Assembly (NCBI GenBank): GCA_963816795.1
Contig: CAWFLT010000006.1
Span: 620,001-684,000, forward strand
Direction: 5' to 3'
Source of the DNA: CAWFLT01 sp963816795
GTDB lineage: Bacteria; Acidobacteriota; Vicinamibacteria; Vicinamibacterales; SCN-69-37
DNA: 64,000 bases
The position numbers and the translations under genes are program-made. Numbering within the stretch: position 1 is the first letter of the stretch; each line of letters starts with the position of its first letter. Under the pieces are notes generated by a model. It was not told where the DNA came from. It was given only the letters and a program-made list of their open reading frames with translations, and made no database searches. Of this stretch, positions 1 through 10,894 are shown in pieces.

Positions 1-1548
1 CCGTCGAAGGGTTTCCGGCGCCGTATCTCGCGCGGCTGTACATCGACTCCGACGCCTGGACGAGCATCCTCGAGTGGGACGGCAACCTCGACGGCGTGCG
101 CGACATGCGCACCTGGTATCGCGCCCTGCCGTTCAAGCTCGTGCCCAACGCGCACACGTTGGTGATCGGCCCGGGCGGCGGCTCCGACGTGCTCGTCGCG
201 CTCGCGTCGGGCAGCCGCAAGGTCAGCGCCGTCGAGCTCAACCCGCTGATGCTGCGCTTCGTGCGCCATTACGGCAGCCGCGCCGGCAATCTCTACGACC
301 GCCCCGACGTCGAGGTGATCCAGAGCGAAGGCCGCAACTTCATCAGCCGGACCGACAGCAAGTTCGACGTCATCTTCCTCGGCTTCGTGGACTCGTGGGC
401 GTCGGTCGCCTCGGGCGGGCTGTCGCTCTCGGAGAACTACCTCTATACGACCGAGGCCTTCAACGGCTACTACGACCGGCTGACTGACGACGGCGTGCTC
501 TGCGTCCTGCGGTGGGACGTGGACATCCCGCGCCTGGTGTCGAACTCGGTGGCGCTGCTCGGCGCCGAAGAGGCGGCCAAGCGCGTCGTCGCGCTGCGTC
601 GAGCGGCGCGAGGGCGGCCGCGACGATCAGCCGCAGATGATCTTCATGCTGCGGAAGCGTCCGTTCACCGACGCGGAAACCGCCCAGATCATGAACGAGT
701 GGACGATGGCGAAGCCGATCATCGTCCCCGGCCGTCACGCCGAGGCGCCGTTCGGAGACCTGCTGTCCGGCCGCAAGACGATGGTCGAGTACGAGGCGGA
801 GGCCGCCGCGCCGCGTCGGTCCGGTGTTCGACGACAGCCCGTTCTATTTCGCGACCGAGCGGCCGCTCGGCATGCCGTCCCGCATGGCCGACGCGCTGTC
901 GGTCGCTCGTCGTGCCCGTTTTCGGCCTGCTCGCGGCGTTCGCGCTCTTCGGCAAACCCAAGGGACAGCCGATCGCGCCGTACGCGGCGTCGGTCGTGTA
1001 CTTCGCCTGCCTCGGTCTCGGTTTCATCACGGTTGAGCTGGCGTTGCTGCAGAACCTCACGCTGCTGCTCGGCCATCCGATCTTCACGCTGTCGGTGCTG
1101 CTGTTCACGCTGCTCGCCGCCGGCGGCGTCGGCAGTGCGCTCAGCCGCCGGGTGCCGGCGGCGGTCGCCTGCGTCGCCGTCGCGTTCCTCGGCGTCCTCT
1201 ATGCGTTCGCGCTTCCGGTCGTCGTGCCGCACCTGCTGGCGCTCGGCTTCGTGGCACGCGTCGCTCGTCGCCATCGCGGTCATCGCGCCGATCGGTCTGG
1301 CGATGGGCGTGCCGTTTCCGCGCGGACTCATGCGCGCCGGTCGCGGCGCGCTGCCGGCGCCGCCGTTCTTCTGGGGTCTCAACGGCGTCATGTCCGTCGT
1401 CGGATCGGTCGGCACCGTCGTGCTCGCGCTGGCGTTCGGCTTCCGGGTCGCGATGATCGCCGGCGCCGCCTGCTACCGTCGCGATCGCGCGCGAGCTGCC
1501 GCGATGCGCGATAGGATCAGTAGTCGAGGCAGACCCGCGAATGCGTAA
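1..1548 (+). CDS. Spermidine synthase-like methyltransferase/membrane fusion, 5' partial, frameshifted
   Basis: The frame is already open at base 3, so the N-terminus lies outside the window. The first visible part is a Rossmann SAM-binding domain: glycine loop VIGPGGGSDVLVALA (about 163-207), acidic strand SAVELNPL, then VEVIQSEGRNFI, the pattern of polyamine aminopropyltransferases and their relatives. From about 905 to 1470 come hydrophobic helices (for example VVPVFGLLAAFALFG and PIGLAMGVPFPRG) as in large bacterial proteins joining a SpeE-like domain to a multi-pass membrane region. The substrate is unknown. Coding moves through all three frames, with shifts near 600, 820, 900 and 1260 and conserved text on both sides of each, so these are probably sequence errors. 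The exact C-terminus is uncertain because another shift after 1470 is possible. Confidence 0.65.
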
Positions 1549-1560
1549 GTTCGCAGAGTG

Positions 1561-4500
1561 TCATGCCGATGTCCGACGTCGATTACTACGCGCGTCGACC
1601 TTCCTTCCCGCGTCGAGGCTGTCGAAGTTCAGAATCGCGTTCCAGACCATGAAGTAGCTGCCGATCGTCTCGCCGCGCCAGATCGGGTTGTTGGCGAAGA
1701 GCACGACGTGGCCCTCGTCCGACCGGCACGTCGACGACGACCGGCCGCTGCGCGATGTCGCCGCCGCCCTGCAGCAGGCCCGACACCAGCAGCTCGTTCT
1801 GATCGGCGAATCGCAGCGCCACGCGCGGACGCTGGTCCGGCGGAATGATGTTGAGCGGCGTCCGCATCTGTTCTTCGGTCGGCATCGCGTACTGCCACGG
1901 CCGCGGCGCCGGCGGCGCGCGCCGGCGCGCTCGTTGCGCGGATCAGCTGCGGCCGGCCCTGCGGCTGATCGGGATCGTCGGGCGTGCCGCGGCCGGTCGC
2001 GCGCGGTCCGGGCCGCCGCCTCGCCCGCCAGCCGCCGCGGCGCCACCGCCGCCACCGCCGCCGCGTCCACCGGCGCCCGCGCTCACGCTGAAGCTGCCGC
2101 CGGCGTCGCTGTAGACCGCGAGGTTGTCGGGAATGCCGTAGACGATCGGACTGCGTGTCGTCGACGATCCGCGTGCGCAGCAGCGAGCCGACGACGCGCG
2201 ATGCCGGTGGCGGCGGTGTTGGCGCTGACGCCGTCGGTCAGGCCGAACTGCATCGCGAACTGCGCGCTGCCGACCGCGCCGACGTAGACGCCGCCCTGCT
2301 TGACGAACGTCCTCGAGGTGCATCAGGCCCGTGCCAGCCGAGGCCGGGCCGGATGTCGTCGGTCTCGGCGATGCCGCCGAGGTTCGGCGTCTCGGCGGTC
2401 TTCTTCCACGGCATCGGATTGCGCCACATCGGCAGGCCGTCGATGATCGCCTGGCCCGCGCCGCCGCCGGGACCGAACAGAATCACGTCGTACTTCGCGC
2501 GCAGGTTCGGCGTTCGTTCGCGACGTCCTGCACGCTGATGTAGTCGTACGGAATGCCGTTGAAGTCGAGCGCCTGGCGCCACCAGCCTTCGGTCTGCGTG
2601 CTCTGCCAGGTGTGCATCAGCGCGACGCGCGCGGCGCGCGCCGGGTGCGTCTTCACGGTCGGCGCGGCGGCGAGCGCGTAGCGCGCGCAAGCCCGACCTC
2701 CTTGGTCGCCGCGTCGAGATCGCGCCTGCGACACGCCGCGGATGATGAACGAGCCGCGCGCGAACTTCTGGCCGGCGGCCTCGAACGGCTCCTCGGCCAT
2801 CTGGATGTCGGCGGACTTCAGCTTGTAGCGCAGCGTGATCGAGCGCGTTGTCGGCGTTGTGATTGATCGCGAAGACGCTGCCCGTGCCCGTCGACGCCGC
2901 TCGGCGGCCGCGACCGCCGGTCTTGACGCGCGTCGACCGGCGCATCGAGCACCTTCGGATCGAGCACGCGCACCGCCTGCACGGCGAAGCCTTCCGGGAA
3001 CGTCCAGCCGGTGTCGTCGTACGGGTGTCGTCTGCGGATCGTTCGGCGCCCAGTACTGATAGTCGAGCAGCGCGTCGGCGATGCGCGAGTACGGCTGATC
3101 CATGCGAATGATGTAGCTGCCCGCCGGGAACTCGCGCGGCTTCGGTCCGCGGTGCACGTGGCGGCGCTGGCGCCTCGTCGGCTGCGCGCATTGGCGCCGG
3201 CTCCGCCGGCCGCCGCGCGCGCGCCTCGCCCGCCCGCGCGGCCGCCGCGCCCGCCGGCAGCGCTGGCGCGCCGGCGCCGGCGCACCGGCACCTGCACGGT
3301 GAACGCCGCCGTCGCGCGCGAGATCTCGACGCGCTGCTTCTGCAGCACGCGCAGCAGCTCCGCCTGCGCGCCCGAGCCGCGCGTCGGTCGCCGGCAGCAC
3401 GTAGGCCGCCGGCCCCTCCGTCCGCGCCTTGGTGATCGACCGCTTGCTCTTCTCGTAGAAGTTGCGCAGGAAGTACAGCGCGGTTGTTCGCGATGTGATT
3501 GAGCGAGACGATGCAGCCCGGTCATCTCGTAGTTGTTGTTGTTGCGCAGCGACCACTTCACGAACGGCAGCGGCGGATTCTGCCGGTACCAGGTGCGCGA
3601 CGTCTCGGTCGGGCGACAGCGTCCGGTCCACCGTGTCCGCGCTGCCGCCGTTGCCGAACGTCTCGTACAGCCGGCTGATGCCGTTGTGCGTCGCCGCGAT
3701 GAACATCAGGTAGCCGGGCGACCAGGTGTCGAACGTGCCGAACGCGTAGACGCCGGGCATGCCCATGCGCGTCATCTCGTTCACGTTGTTCCAGCCGATC
3801 ATCTGCCACTCGTTGGTCAGGATCGGATCGAGCCAGGCGTTGTACGGGCCGTCGCCGATCGTGTTGTCGTACAGGAACGAGCCCGACTCGTGCAGGTCGT
3901 GCAGCACCTGCGCCTTCCAGTCGACGTAGGTGTTGAGCACGTTCTCGGTGAGCTTGAGCGTCACGCCCATCGCGTCGCGGTTGTTGTCGTGCGCGACGTA
4001 CTTGCCCCAGTAGAGCGCGCCCGGCACCGTCTTGTCCGGGATTCGCCTTCCGGTAGTTGTAGAGATCGACCACGCGATCGCGGCCGTCGACTTCGACGAC
4101 CGGCGTGATCAGCGTGATGACGTGCTCGCGGATGTTGCGGATGTACGGGCTCTCGTCCACCGCGAGCCGGTACGCCAGCTCCATCAGCGCCGTCGGCGCG
4201 CCGGCTTCGGTCGAGTGAATCGTGCCGGTGATGTAGTAGACGGGCGCCGCGCGCTTCGCGATCTCGTCGGCCACCGCGTCGTTCATCTGGATCGTGCGCG
4301 GATCGGCCAGCTTCGCGAGATCGGCCTTGTTCGCCTCGAGCTTCGCCATCAGCGCCTCGGACGCGACGGCGACGGCGATCATCTCGCGGCCTTCCTCGCG
4401 TCTGTGCCGATCGTGAAGACCTTCACGCGCGGCGTCGACTTCGCGAGCAGCCGCATGTAGTCGTGCACTTCCTTCGAGTACGGCAGCTTGCCCGGCGCGC

Positions 4501-4770
4501 CGGCGATGTCGCCGAGCATCGCCTTCGGCGTCGGCACGCGTCTTCGACGCCGGCATGTAGTCGACGAGCGGCGACAGGAAGAACGTCTCGGTCGTGTATT
4601 CCTTGATCTTCTTCGTGTACTCCTCGTCGATCGGCTGATTGGGATCGCGGCCCGGGCTTGGCCGATCGCCAGATCGACCGGCGCCGGCTTGGCGCGCCTG
4701 GCGCGCCTGTTCGGCGAGCAGCCACGCCGGCAGCCGCCGCGAGCGCGAATGCCAGGAGCAGTCGTGTCAC
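1561..4770 (-). CDS. M14-family zinc carboxypeptidase, secreted, frameshifted
   Basis: Reads from 4770 with a signal peptide (MTRLLLAFALAAAAGVAA) and, once frame changes are bridged, spans about 1,070 codons. The zinc-binding HxxE motif is visible as GTIHSTEAGAPTALMELAYR (around 4160-4240), followed by VVEVDGRDRVVDLYNYRKAN and YVDWKAQVLHDLHESGSFLY, typical of the large M14 peptidases of Acidobacteriota and Bacteroidota. The C-terminal portion ends with VVLFANNPIWRGETIGSY and GSYFMVWNAILNFD, a tail usual in that group. Expected role is periplasmic or extracellular peptide degradation. At least eight frame changes (near 4700, 4555, 4390, 4030, 3600, 3500 and several below 3200) interrupt it. 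The neighbouring methyltransferase gene converges on it with 12 bases between stops. Confidence 0.75.
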
Positions 4771-4868
4771 CGTCGTCCGTCGTCATGCAGGGACCTCAGG
4801 ACAGCGTTTCATGCAGTCCGCGCCATTGTAGAGGAAGCGCGGCGGCTTCATGTCATGATCCGCGGCTC

Positions 4869-6326
4869 GTGACCCCCGACGAGTTCCGGCGCCGCGGTCA
4901 TCAGCTGATCGACTGGATCGCCGACTATCGCGCGCGCGTCGCCGACCGGCCGGTGATGGCGCAGACGGCGCCGGGCGACGATCAAGGCGCAGCTGCCGGC
5001 GACGCCGCCGCGACGACGCCGGAGTCCGTTCGACGACGATCCTCGCGCGATCTCGACCGCATCGTCGTGCCCGGGTCTGTCGCACTGGGCGCATCCGACG
5101 TTCTTCGGCTACTTCCCGTGCAACGGCGAGCTCTCGAGCGTGCTCGGCGACTTCGCCAGCACGGGACTCGGCGTGCTCGGCCTGGCGTGGCAGTCGAGCC
5201 CGGCGCTGACCGAGGTCGAGGAGGTGGCGACCGACTGGCTGCGGCAGATGCTCGGCCTGTCGGCGGCCTGGAGCGGCGTGATTCAGGACACGGCGTCGAC
5301 GAGCACGCTCGTCGCGCTGCTCTGCGCGCGCGAGCGGGCCACCGGACTACAGCCTCGCGCGCGGCGGCCTGCAGGCGAGAGTCCGCGCCGCTCGTCGTCT
5401 ACACGTCGGCGCACAGCCACAGCTCGGTCGAAAAAGCGGCGCTCCTCGCGGCTTCGGCCGCGACAACCTGCGCTTGATCCCGTGCGACGACGCGCTTGCG
5501 CGATGCGGCCGGACGCGCTCGACCGACGCGATCGCCGACGGACCTGGCCGCCGGCCGGGTGCCCTGCGCGGTCGTCGCGACGACCGGGCACCACGACGAC
5601 GACGGCGATCGATCCCATCGACGGCGATCGCCGCCATCGCGCAGCAGGCACGGCCTCTGGCTGCACGTCGACGCGGCCATGGCCGGCTCGGCGATGGTCC
5701 TGCCGGAGTGCCGGTGGATGTGGGACGGCATCGAACGGCGCCGACTCGATCGTCGTCAATCCGCACAAGTGGCTCGGCGCGGCGTTCGACTGCTCCGTCT
5801 ACTTCGTGCGCGACCCGGACGAGCTCGTCCGCGTGATGTCCACCAATCCCAGCTATCTGCAGACGGCGGCCGATCGCGAGTCGTGAAGAACTATCCGCGA
5901 CTGGGGCCTGCCGCTCGGCCGGCGCTTCCGCGCGCTCAAGCTCTGGTTCCTGATCCGCGAACAGGGCGTGGCGGGCCTGCAGGCGCGTCTGCGCCGCGAC
6001 CTCGACAACGCCCAGTGGCTCGGCCGCAGGCGTCGGCGGCACGCCGGACTGGCGGGTCCTCGACGCCGGTCGCGCTGCAGACGGTCTGCGTCCGGCACGA
6101 ACCGGCGGGCCTTGACCGGCGACGCCCTCGATCGCCACACGCTCGGCTGGTGTCGATCGCGATCAATCGATCGGGCGCCGCGTACCTGACGCCGGCGCTG
6201 CTCGACGGCCGCTGGATGGTGCGCGTCTCGATCGGCGCGCTCGCGACGGAACGGACACACGTGGAGCGACTCTGGAAAATCATGCACGCGGCGACTGATG
6301 GAGGGGCCGGCTTCAGCCGGCCTTGA
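4869..6326 (+). CDS. PLP-dependent group II decarboxylase (aromatic amino acid decarboxylase family), frameshifted
   Basis: Starts at GTG 4869 (VTPDEFRRRGHQLIDWIADY), the usual N-terminus of the group II pyridoxal decarboxylases that act on aromatic L-amino acids. Family landmarks survive in different frames: HPTFFGYFPCNGELSSVLGD, QDTASTSTLVALLCARERA, YTSAHSHSSVEKAALLAA, LHVDAAMAGSAMVLPE and NPHKWLGAAFDCSVYFV, where the Lys of NPHKW carries PLP. Expected length of about 480 residues fits. Seven or more single-base shifts lie between 5010 and 6160; several read as one extra G or C (for example after GACGAC at 5036 and in ACCGGGCACC at 5585). The last codons and stop come from the REP palindrome at 6300-6322, so the native C-terminus was probably altered when that repeat arrived. 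Divergent from the M14 gene. Confidence 0.75.
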
Positions 6327-6398
6327 CGTGCGGAGGCGGCTCCGGCTTCCGAAGGCCGGCTGAGCCTCTGTACCCGGAGGGGCCGGCTTGAGCCGGCC
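6300..6398. repeat. REP-like palindromes upstream of RAYT
   Basis: Two 23-base copies of the same palindrome, differing at one loop base, occur at 6300-6322 and 6376-6398 (core GGAGGGGCCGGCTT then AGCCGGCC). Between them, 6332-6368, lies a longer degenerate palindrome with GAGGC ... GCCTC ends and CCGGCTTC/GAAGGCCGG arms. The first copy encodes the C-terminal residues and TGA of the decarboxylase. The same palindrome appears inverted three times after the transposase gene. Confidence 0.85.
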
Positions 6399-6403
6399 CA
6401 GAC

Positions 6404-6946
6404 ATGAGTGGCATGGCTCCTGCTCTCTCCGACCCGATGGCTTTCCGGAAACGTGTGTGGCTCAAACAGTTCGACTACACCGGCGAACACCGCTATTCGT
6501 TCACAATCTGCACGTGGCAGCGGAAAATGATCTTCACGACGGAGGAGGTTGTCGCCTCTGTGTTGTCTCACTTTGTGCAACACGCACAGCGGACGGACAT
6601 CGCAATTCTTGCGTACTGTTTCATGCCCGATCACCTTCACCTTCTAGCCGCGGGAACCTCACCGGTTGGAGACGCCCGCCGTTTCATCGCGGCTGCGAAG
6701 CAGGCGACCGGATACTGCTTCGCCCGGGACGCTGGACAACGGTTATGGCAGCGTTACTCGTGGGATCATGTCCTGCGCTCGGACGAGGAGACCCTGGCAG
6801 TAATGAAGTACATCCTGGCGAATCCCGTGCGGGCGGGCCTCGTCGCGTCTCCGCTCGACTATCCGTTTTCCGGATCTTGCGTGTACACCAAGGAGGCGTT
6901 GGTCAACGCCTTCGCCGTGAACACCATCGATTGTCAGGCCGGCTAA
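6404..6946 (+). mobile_element. REP-associated tyrosine transposase (RAYT, Y1 HUH family)
   Basis: A 180-residue single-domain Y1 HUH transposase. The metal-binding pair is in CFMPDHLHLLAAG (H77, H79) and the likely nucleophile is Y118 in LWQRYSWDHVLR; the C-terminal YILANPVRAGLV block is characteristic of RAYT proteins related to IS200/IS605 TnpA. RAYTs mobilise REP palindromes, nicking single-stranded DNA through a 5' phosphotyrosine. REP copies flank the gene closely: direct orientation upstream, inverted orientation downstream. The stop codon TAA (6944-6946) sits inside the first downstream REP. No second transposon gene (TnpB) is present. Codon use is less GC-biased than the neighbours, consistent with transfer. 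The gene is intact although the gene before it is full of frame changes. Confidence 0.9.
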
Positions 6947-7021
6947 AGCCGGCCCCTCCATCAATCAGGCCGGCTAAAGCCGGCCCCTCCATCAATCAGG
7001 CCGGCCAAAGCCGGCCTCTCC
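6937..7021. repeat. Three inverted REP copies in a 31-bp tandem array
   Basis: Copies at 6937-6959, 6968-6990 and 6999-7021 repeat with an exact 31-base period (23-base palindrome plus ATCAATCA-type spacer). They are reverse complements of the upstream copies (core GGCCGGCTAAAGCCGGCC then CCTCC). The first two are identical; the third has two base changes. The array ends 46 bases before the response regulator start and could form hairpins in any read-through transcript. Confidence 0.88.
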
Positions 7022-7067
7022 AGTTGGCGCGCGGCCTGCAATCGCGGAGAATGGACTCGGAGCGTGG

Positions 7068-8459
7068 ATGACGACTCGTACTGCGGCGGTTCCGGATCGT
7101 GACTATCTGCTCGTCGTCGAAGACGACGCGGCGCAGCGCGTGGGGCTGCAGCAGCTTTTGAAGAGCTGGGGCTACGCGGTGGACGTGGCCAGCAATGGAC
7201 GAGAGGCGCTCGAGAAGGTCGCCTCGCTCCGACCCACGGTCGTCCTGAGCGACATGATCATGCCGCACATGACGGGACTCGAGCTGCTCCGGTCGCTGCA
7301 GACCGAGACGACAGCGACATCACCGTCGTCCTGATGACGGCGCAGGGCACCGTCGAATCGGCCGTTGAAGCGATCAAAGAGGGCGCCTGGGACTACCTCA
7401 CCAAGCCCATCGATCCGCAGCGGCTCAAGATCGTGCTCGACAAGATCGCCGACCGGAACGACCAGCGCCGTGAAATACATGGCGCTGCGCCGCCAGCTTC
7501 AGGAGCGTGGCACGTTCGGCCGGATGATCGGCGCCAGCCTCGAGATGCGGAAGATCTACCAGGTCGTCGAGCAGGCGGCGCCGACGTCGGCGTCGGTGCT
7601 CGTCAACGGCGAATCGGGCACCGGGAAGGAACTGGTCGCGCAGACGGTGCACCAACTCAGCCCGCGCAGCGCGCAGCCCTTCGTTCCGCTCAACTGCGCG
7701 GCGATTCCCGATACGTTGCTCGAATCGGAGCTGTTCGGCCACGAAAAGGGCGCGTTCACCGGCGCGATTGCCCGCCGCCCGGGCAGCTTCGAGCTGGCGA
7801 ATCGCGGCACGCTGTTCCTCGACGAGATTTCTGAAATGACGCCGACCACGCAGGCCAAGCTGCTCCGCGTGCTGCAGGAGCGCACGTTCCGGCCGCTCGG
7901 CGGCGTGCGCGAACAGTCGGTGGACATTCGCGTGATTGCCGCCACCAACGTCGAGCCGCTCGAAGCCGTGCGCCAGGGCAAGCTGCGCGAGGACTTGTAC
8001 TACCGGCTCAACGTCTTCAACATCCGGCTGCCGCCGTTGCGCGATCGGAAGGACGACATCCCGCTGCTGGTGCAGGCCTTCATCCGGGAGTTCAACGCGC
8101 GCAACAACCGATCGGTCGCCGGACTGACCGATGCGGCCATGCACGTGATCGAGCGCTACGATTGGCCCGGCAACGTGCGCGAACTGCGCAACGTCATGGA
8201 GCGGTCGACGATCGTGGCCAAGGGCGCGCTGATCGACGTCGCGGAGCTCCCGCCGCTGGCCAATCCACCCGCCGCCCCGCGCGCGGCGGCCGGCGGCCTC
8301 ATCCCCGGCACGACGGTGGACGAGGCCGAGCGGCAGCTCATCGAGGTCACGCTGCAACACACGGGCGGCAACAAGACGCGCGCCGCCGAGATGCTCGGCA
8401 TCAGCCTCAAGACGCTGCACAACAAGCTCAACCGCATGAAGGAAGAAGCGGGAGCCTGA
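7068..8459 (+). CDS. NtrC-family sigma-54-dependent response regulator, two compensating frameshifts
   Basis: Three domains are visible. The receiver begins LLVVEDDAAQR with phosphoacceptor D62 in VVLSDMIMP and the conserved Lys in DYLTKPID. The AAA+ domain carries Walker A GESGTGKE, the sigma-54 contact loop GAFTGA and Walker B-like TLFLDEISE. A Fis-type helix-turn-helix closes it (NKTRAAEMLGISLKTLHNKL). Sigma-54 holoenzyme activation under control of the kinase encoded 6 bases downstream is the expected role. One base is missing near 7310 (receiver) and one is extra near 7465 (linker); the text on either side is canonical, so these look like sequence errors. REP palindromes precede the gene and no promoter is evident between them and the ATG. 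Confidence 0.88.
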
Positions 8460-8465
8460 CCGCCC

Positions 8466-10304
8466 ATGCGCCTGAGCATCAAGACCAAACAGGTCGCCGG
8501 CGTCACCGCCGTCGTGGGGCTGGCGGTCGTGTTCCTGTCGGGGTGGTACCTCGTCTCGCTCGGTTTCGTGCTGCTCCAGGAAAGCCGCGTCAGAGCGGAC
8601 GGGTTGAGTAACACCATCTATCAGCGCGCCTTTACGGTCGTCGCCGAGCCGTTGGACCCGCTGTTGCCCCGCGTCGACCCGGTGGTGAGGCTGCAGAGCG
8701 ATTCCGGCCTGCAGACCATCCTCGAATCGGGCAGGGCGTACTTCAAGAATGTGCTCTATGCCGCGATCGTCACGCCGAACGGAGAAATCGTCGCGCATTC
8801 AGACCCGTCGTTCATCGGAAAAACGCTCGAACCGGCAGAGGACCTGACCAAGCTCATCGAGGAGGGCGGCCCCATCGAACAACTGCGGGCGATCGCGACG
8901 CGCCACGGCAAGACCTTCGAGGTGAGCTCGCCGCTGCTCCTCGGCACCGAGGACTTCGGGTCGATTCGCATCGGCGTCTCGACGCTGCTGATCCGTGCCG
9001 ATTTCTGGGGAGCGCTGACGGCGCCGCTCCTGACCACCATCGCGGTGCTGGTCGGCGCGACGTTCGTCGCGATGCTGCTGGCGCAGATCGTCCTGCGGCC
9101 GATCCATGTGATCCGGAGCGGGCTGGCGCGACTCGGCCGCGGCGAGCTCGACGTCAGCGTCGATTTGCCGCAGGACACGGAGCTGGCGGACCTGGGGGCG
9201 TCGTTCAAGCAGGTCAGCGAACGTCTCGCTGCCGATCGCAGTGAGCTGGCCGGTCAGCGAGCCACGCTCGAATCGGTCGTCGATCAGCTCGAGGACGCCG
9301 TGGCGCTCTTCGCGCCGGATGGCACGCTGCTCTTCGCCAATCCGGCGATGGAAGCGGCGTTCTCTGACGTCGCCGGCACCATCGGCGATCTCCTGCCGCC
9401 TCGACATCCCTATCGTGCCGCCGTCGAAGCCACCCTGGCGGGCGACGTGACGCAGTCGTCCCAGGCCGTGGACGTGCCCGATGCCGGCGAGCGGCTCATC
9501 CTCACGTACACCGTGCAGGACCCCGAGCATCGTCCGCTCGGCGTGATGCTCGTCGCGCGCAACCTCGCGTATCTCAGCCAGGTGGAATCCACCCTCAGTT
9601 ACTCCCGCAAGCTGACCGCGCTCGGCCGGTTGACCGCGGGCATCGCCCATGAGATCAAGAATCCCCTCAACGCGACCATGATTCATCTCGAGCTGCTGAA
9701 GATGCAGCTGACCAGCACGCCGGCCGCGCTGGAACACGTGTCGGTTATCGTCGCCCAGGTCCGCCGCCTCGACGAAGTGGTCCAGGGCTTTTTGAAGTTC
9801 ACGCGGCCGGAAGACCTCAAGCTGCAGCCCGTGTATCTCGCCCCGATTTTCGAGGAGCTGATGCCGGTCATCAGGGCCGAGGCGAGCAAGAGCCACGTGG
9901 ACGTGCGGCTGGACGTGCCGGCCGATCTGCCGCCCGTTGACGGCGATCCGAGCCTGCTGCAGCAGGCGTTCCTCAACCTCGCGCTGAACGCGTGCCAGGC
10001 CATGCCGAACGGCGGCCGGCTCCGAATCGTCGCCCGCGGCAAAGCCGGACAGCAGCTCGAAGTCGAGTTCGAGGACTCGGGCATCGGGATTTCACCCGAG
10101 CATTTATCGAAGATTTTCGACTTGTATTTCACTACCAAGCAGCACGGCAGTGGCATCGGGCTGTCCCTGGTGTACCGGACCGTGCAGCTCCACGACGGCG
10201 ATATCGAGGTCCAGTCCACCCCCGGGCGCGGCACGACCTTCCGGGTGCAGCTCCGCCAGGCGACGAAATTTCTGGCGGCCGCGTCGGCGTCTTCTGCGTC
10301 ATAA
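8466..10304 (+). CDS. Membrane sensor histidine kinase (NtrB-like class, HAMP-PAS-HisKA-HATPase)
   Basis: 612 residues in one intact frame. Transmembrane helices lie at about 11-36 and 184-210 with a periplasmic sensor region between them (about 40-180). A HAMP segment follows (RPIHVIRSGLARLGRGELDV), then a PAS-like domain (about 265-370: DQLEDAVALFAPDGTLLFAN). The phosphorylation site is H395 in AGIAHEIKNPLNA; the ATPase domain has the N box around N508 (LNLALNAC), G1 DSGIGI and G2 GSGIGLSLV. It starts 6 bases after the response regulator gene and overlaps the next lipoprotein gene by one base (TAATG), so all three are probably one transcript. The sensed signal cannot be inferred. Confidence 0.93.
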   Translation: MRLSIKTKQVAGVTAVVGLAVVFLSGWYLVSLGFVLLQESRVRADGLSNTIYQRAFTVVAEPLDPLLPRVDPVVRLQSDSGLQTILESGRAYFKNVLYAAIVTPNGEIVAHSDPSFIGKTLEPAEDLTKLIEEGGPIEQLRAIATRHGKTFEVSSPLLLGTEDFGSIRIGVSTLLIRADFWGALTAPLLTTIAVLVGATFVAMLLAQIVLRPIHVIRSGLARLGRGELDVSVDLPQDTELADLGASFKQVSERLAADRSELAGQRATLESVVDQLEDAVALFAPDGTLLFANPAMEAAFSDVAGTIGDLLPPRHPYRAAVEATLAGDVTQSSQAVDVPDAGERLILTYTVQDPEHRPLGVMLVARNLAYLSQVESTLSYSRKLTALGRLTAGIAHEIKNPLNATMIHLELLKMQLTSTPAALEHVSVIVAQVRRLDEVVQGFLKFTRPEDLKLQPVYLAPIFEELMPVIRAEASKSHVDVRLDVPADLPPVDGDPSLLQQAFLNLALNACQAMPNGGRLRIVARGKAGQQLEVEFEDSGIGISPEHLSKIFDLYFTTKQHGSGIGLSLVYRTVQLHDGDIEVQSTPGRGTTFRVQLRQATKFLAAASASSAS

Positions 10305-10873
10305 TGAGCCAGACGATGTCTACTCCACTGCGGGCAGCGGTGGTGCTCCTGTCGCTGTCGTCCCTGGCCGGCTGTAGCAAGGCACTGGCGCGCTCGCCGG
10401 TCGCGTCTCCGACGCTGATCGTCCCCGCGCCCGAGCCACGTCTGCTGATTCCGGCGCCGGCGGTCGAAGCGCCGGTCGAAATCCCGACGCCTCCCAATCC
10501 GCCGCCAGCCGCCGCTCAGCCACCGCGCCAGAACAACACGCCGGCATCCCGGCCGTCGCAGCCCGCGCCGCCAGCCCCTCAGCCGGTGACGCCGCCGCCA
10601 GCGGCCGAGCCACCGCAGGTCCTGCAGACCACCCAGAGGGTCAGCGATTTGGAGAACCGCGCGCTCAACTTGCTGCAGAACGCGGAACAAGATCTGAAAC
10701 GCGTGCCGAGCGACCTGAGCAACGATGGCAAGGCGCAGCTTCGAGAAGCGCAGGACTTCGTCCGACAGTCGAGAGCCGCGATCAACAGCAAGAACTTCGT
10801 GCTGGCGGTCGAGCTCGCCGGCAAAGCCGCGACCCTCGCCGGACAACTCGTCAAGGGTGACCCGCCGGCCTGA
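10304..10873 (+). CDS. Proline-rich lipoprotein of unknown function
   Basis: 189 residues. The ATG overlaps the kinase stop as TAATG, implying translational coupling; an in-frame ATG at 10316 is an alternative. A lipoprotein signal with lipobox SLAGC ends near residue 23. Then comes about 75 residues of Pro/Ala-rich linker (PAPEPRLLIPAPAVEAP and similar) and a C-terminal helical segment (TTQRVSDLENRALNLLQNAE to about 185) resembling the dimeric helical bundles of cell-envelope lipoproteins. No enzyme motif is seen. Its place in the two-component operon suggests a periplasmic accessory to the sensor or a product of envelope stress control, which is inference only. Confidence 0.75.
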   Translation: MSQTMSTPLRAAVVLLSLSSLAGCSKALARSPVASPTLIVPAPEPRLLIPAPAVEAPVEIPTPPNPPPAAAQPPRQNNTPASRPSQPAPPAPQPVTPPPAAEPPQVLQTTQRVSDLENRALNLLQNAEQDLKRVPSDLSNDGKAQLREAQDFVRQSRAAINSKNFVLAVELAGKAATLAGQLVKGDPPA

Positions 10874-10894
10874 TCCGGCCGGCGCGGCGATTCG

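Noticed and set aside
6937..7021. CRISPR-like array with 31-base period
   Set aside because: The repeated unit is a 23-base palindrome with only 8-base spacers of identical sequence; it is the RAYT's REP repeat, with no cas genes.
7425..8798. Long minus-strand open frame opposite the response regulator and kinase
   Set aside because: Shadow of the sigma-54 regulator's AAA+ domain; no start signal.
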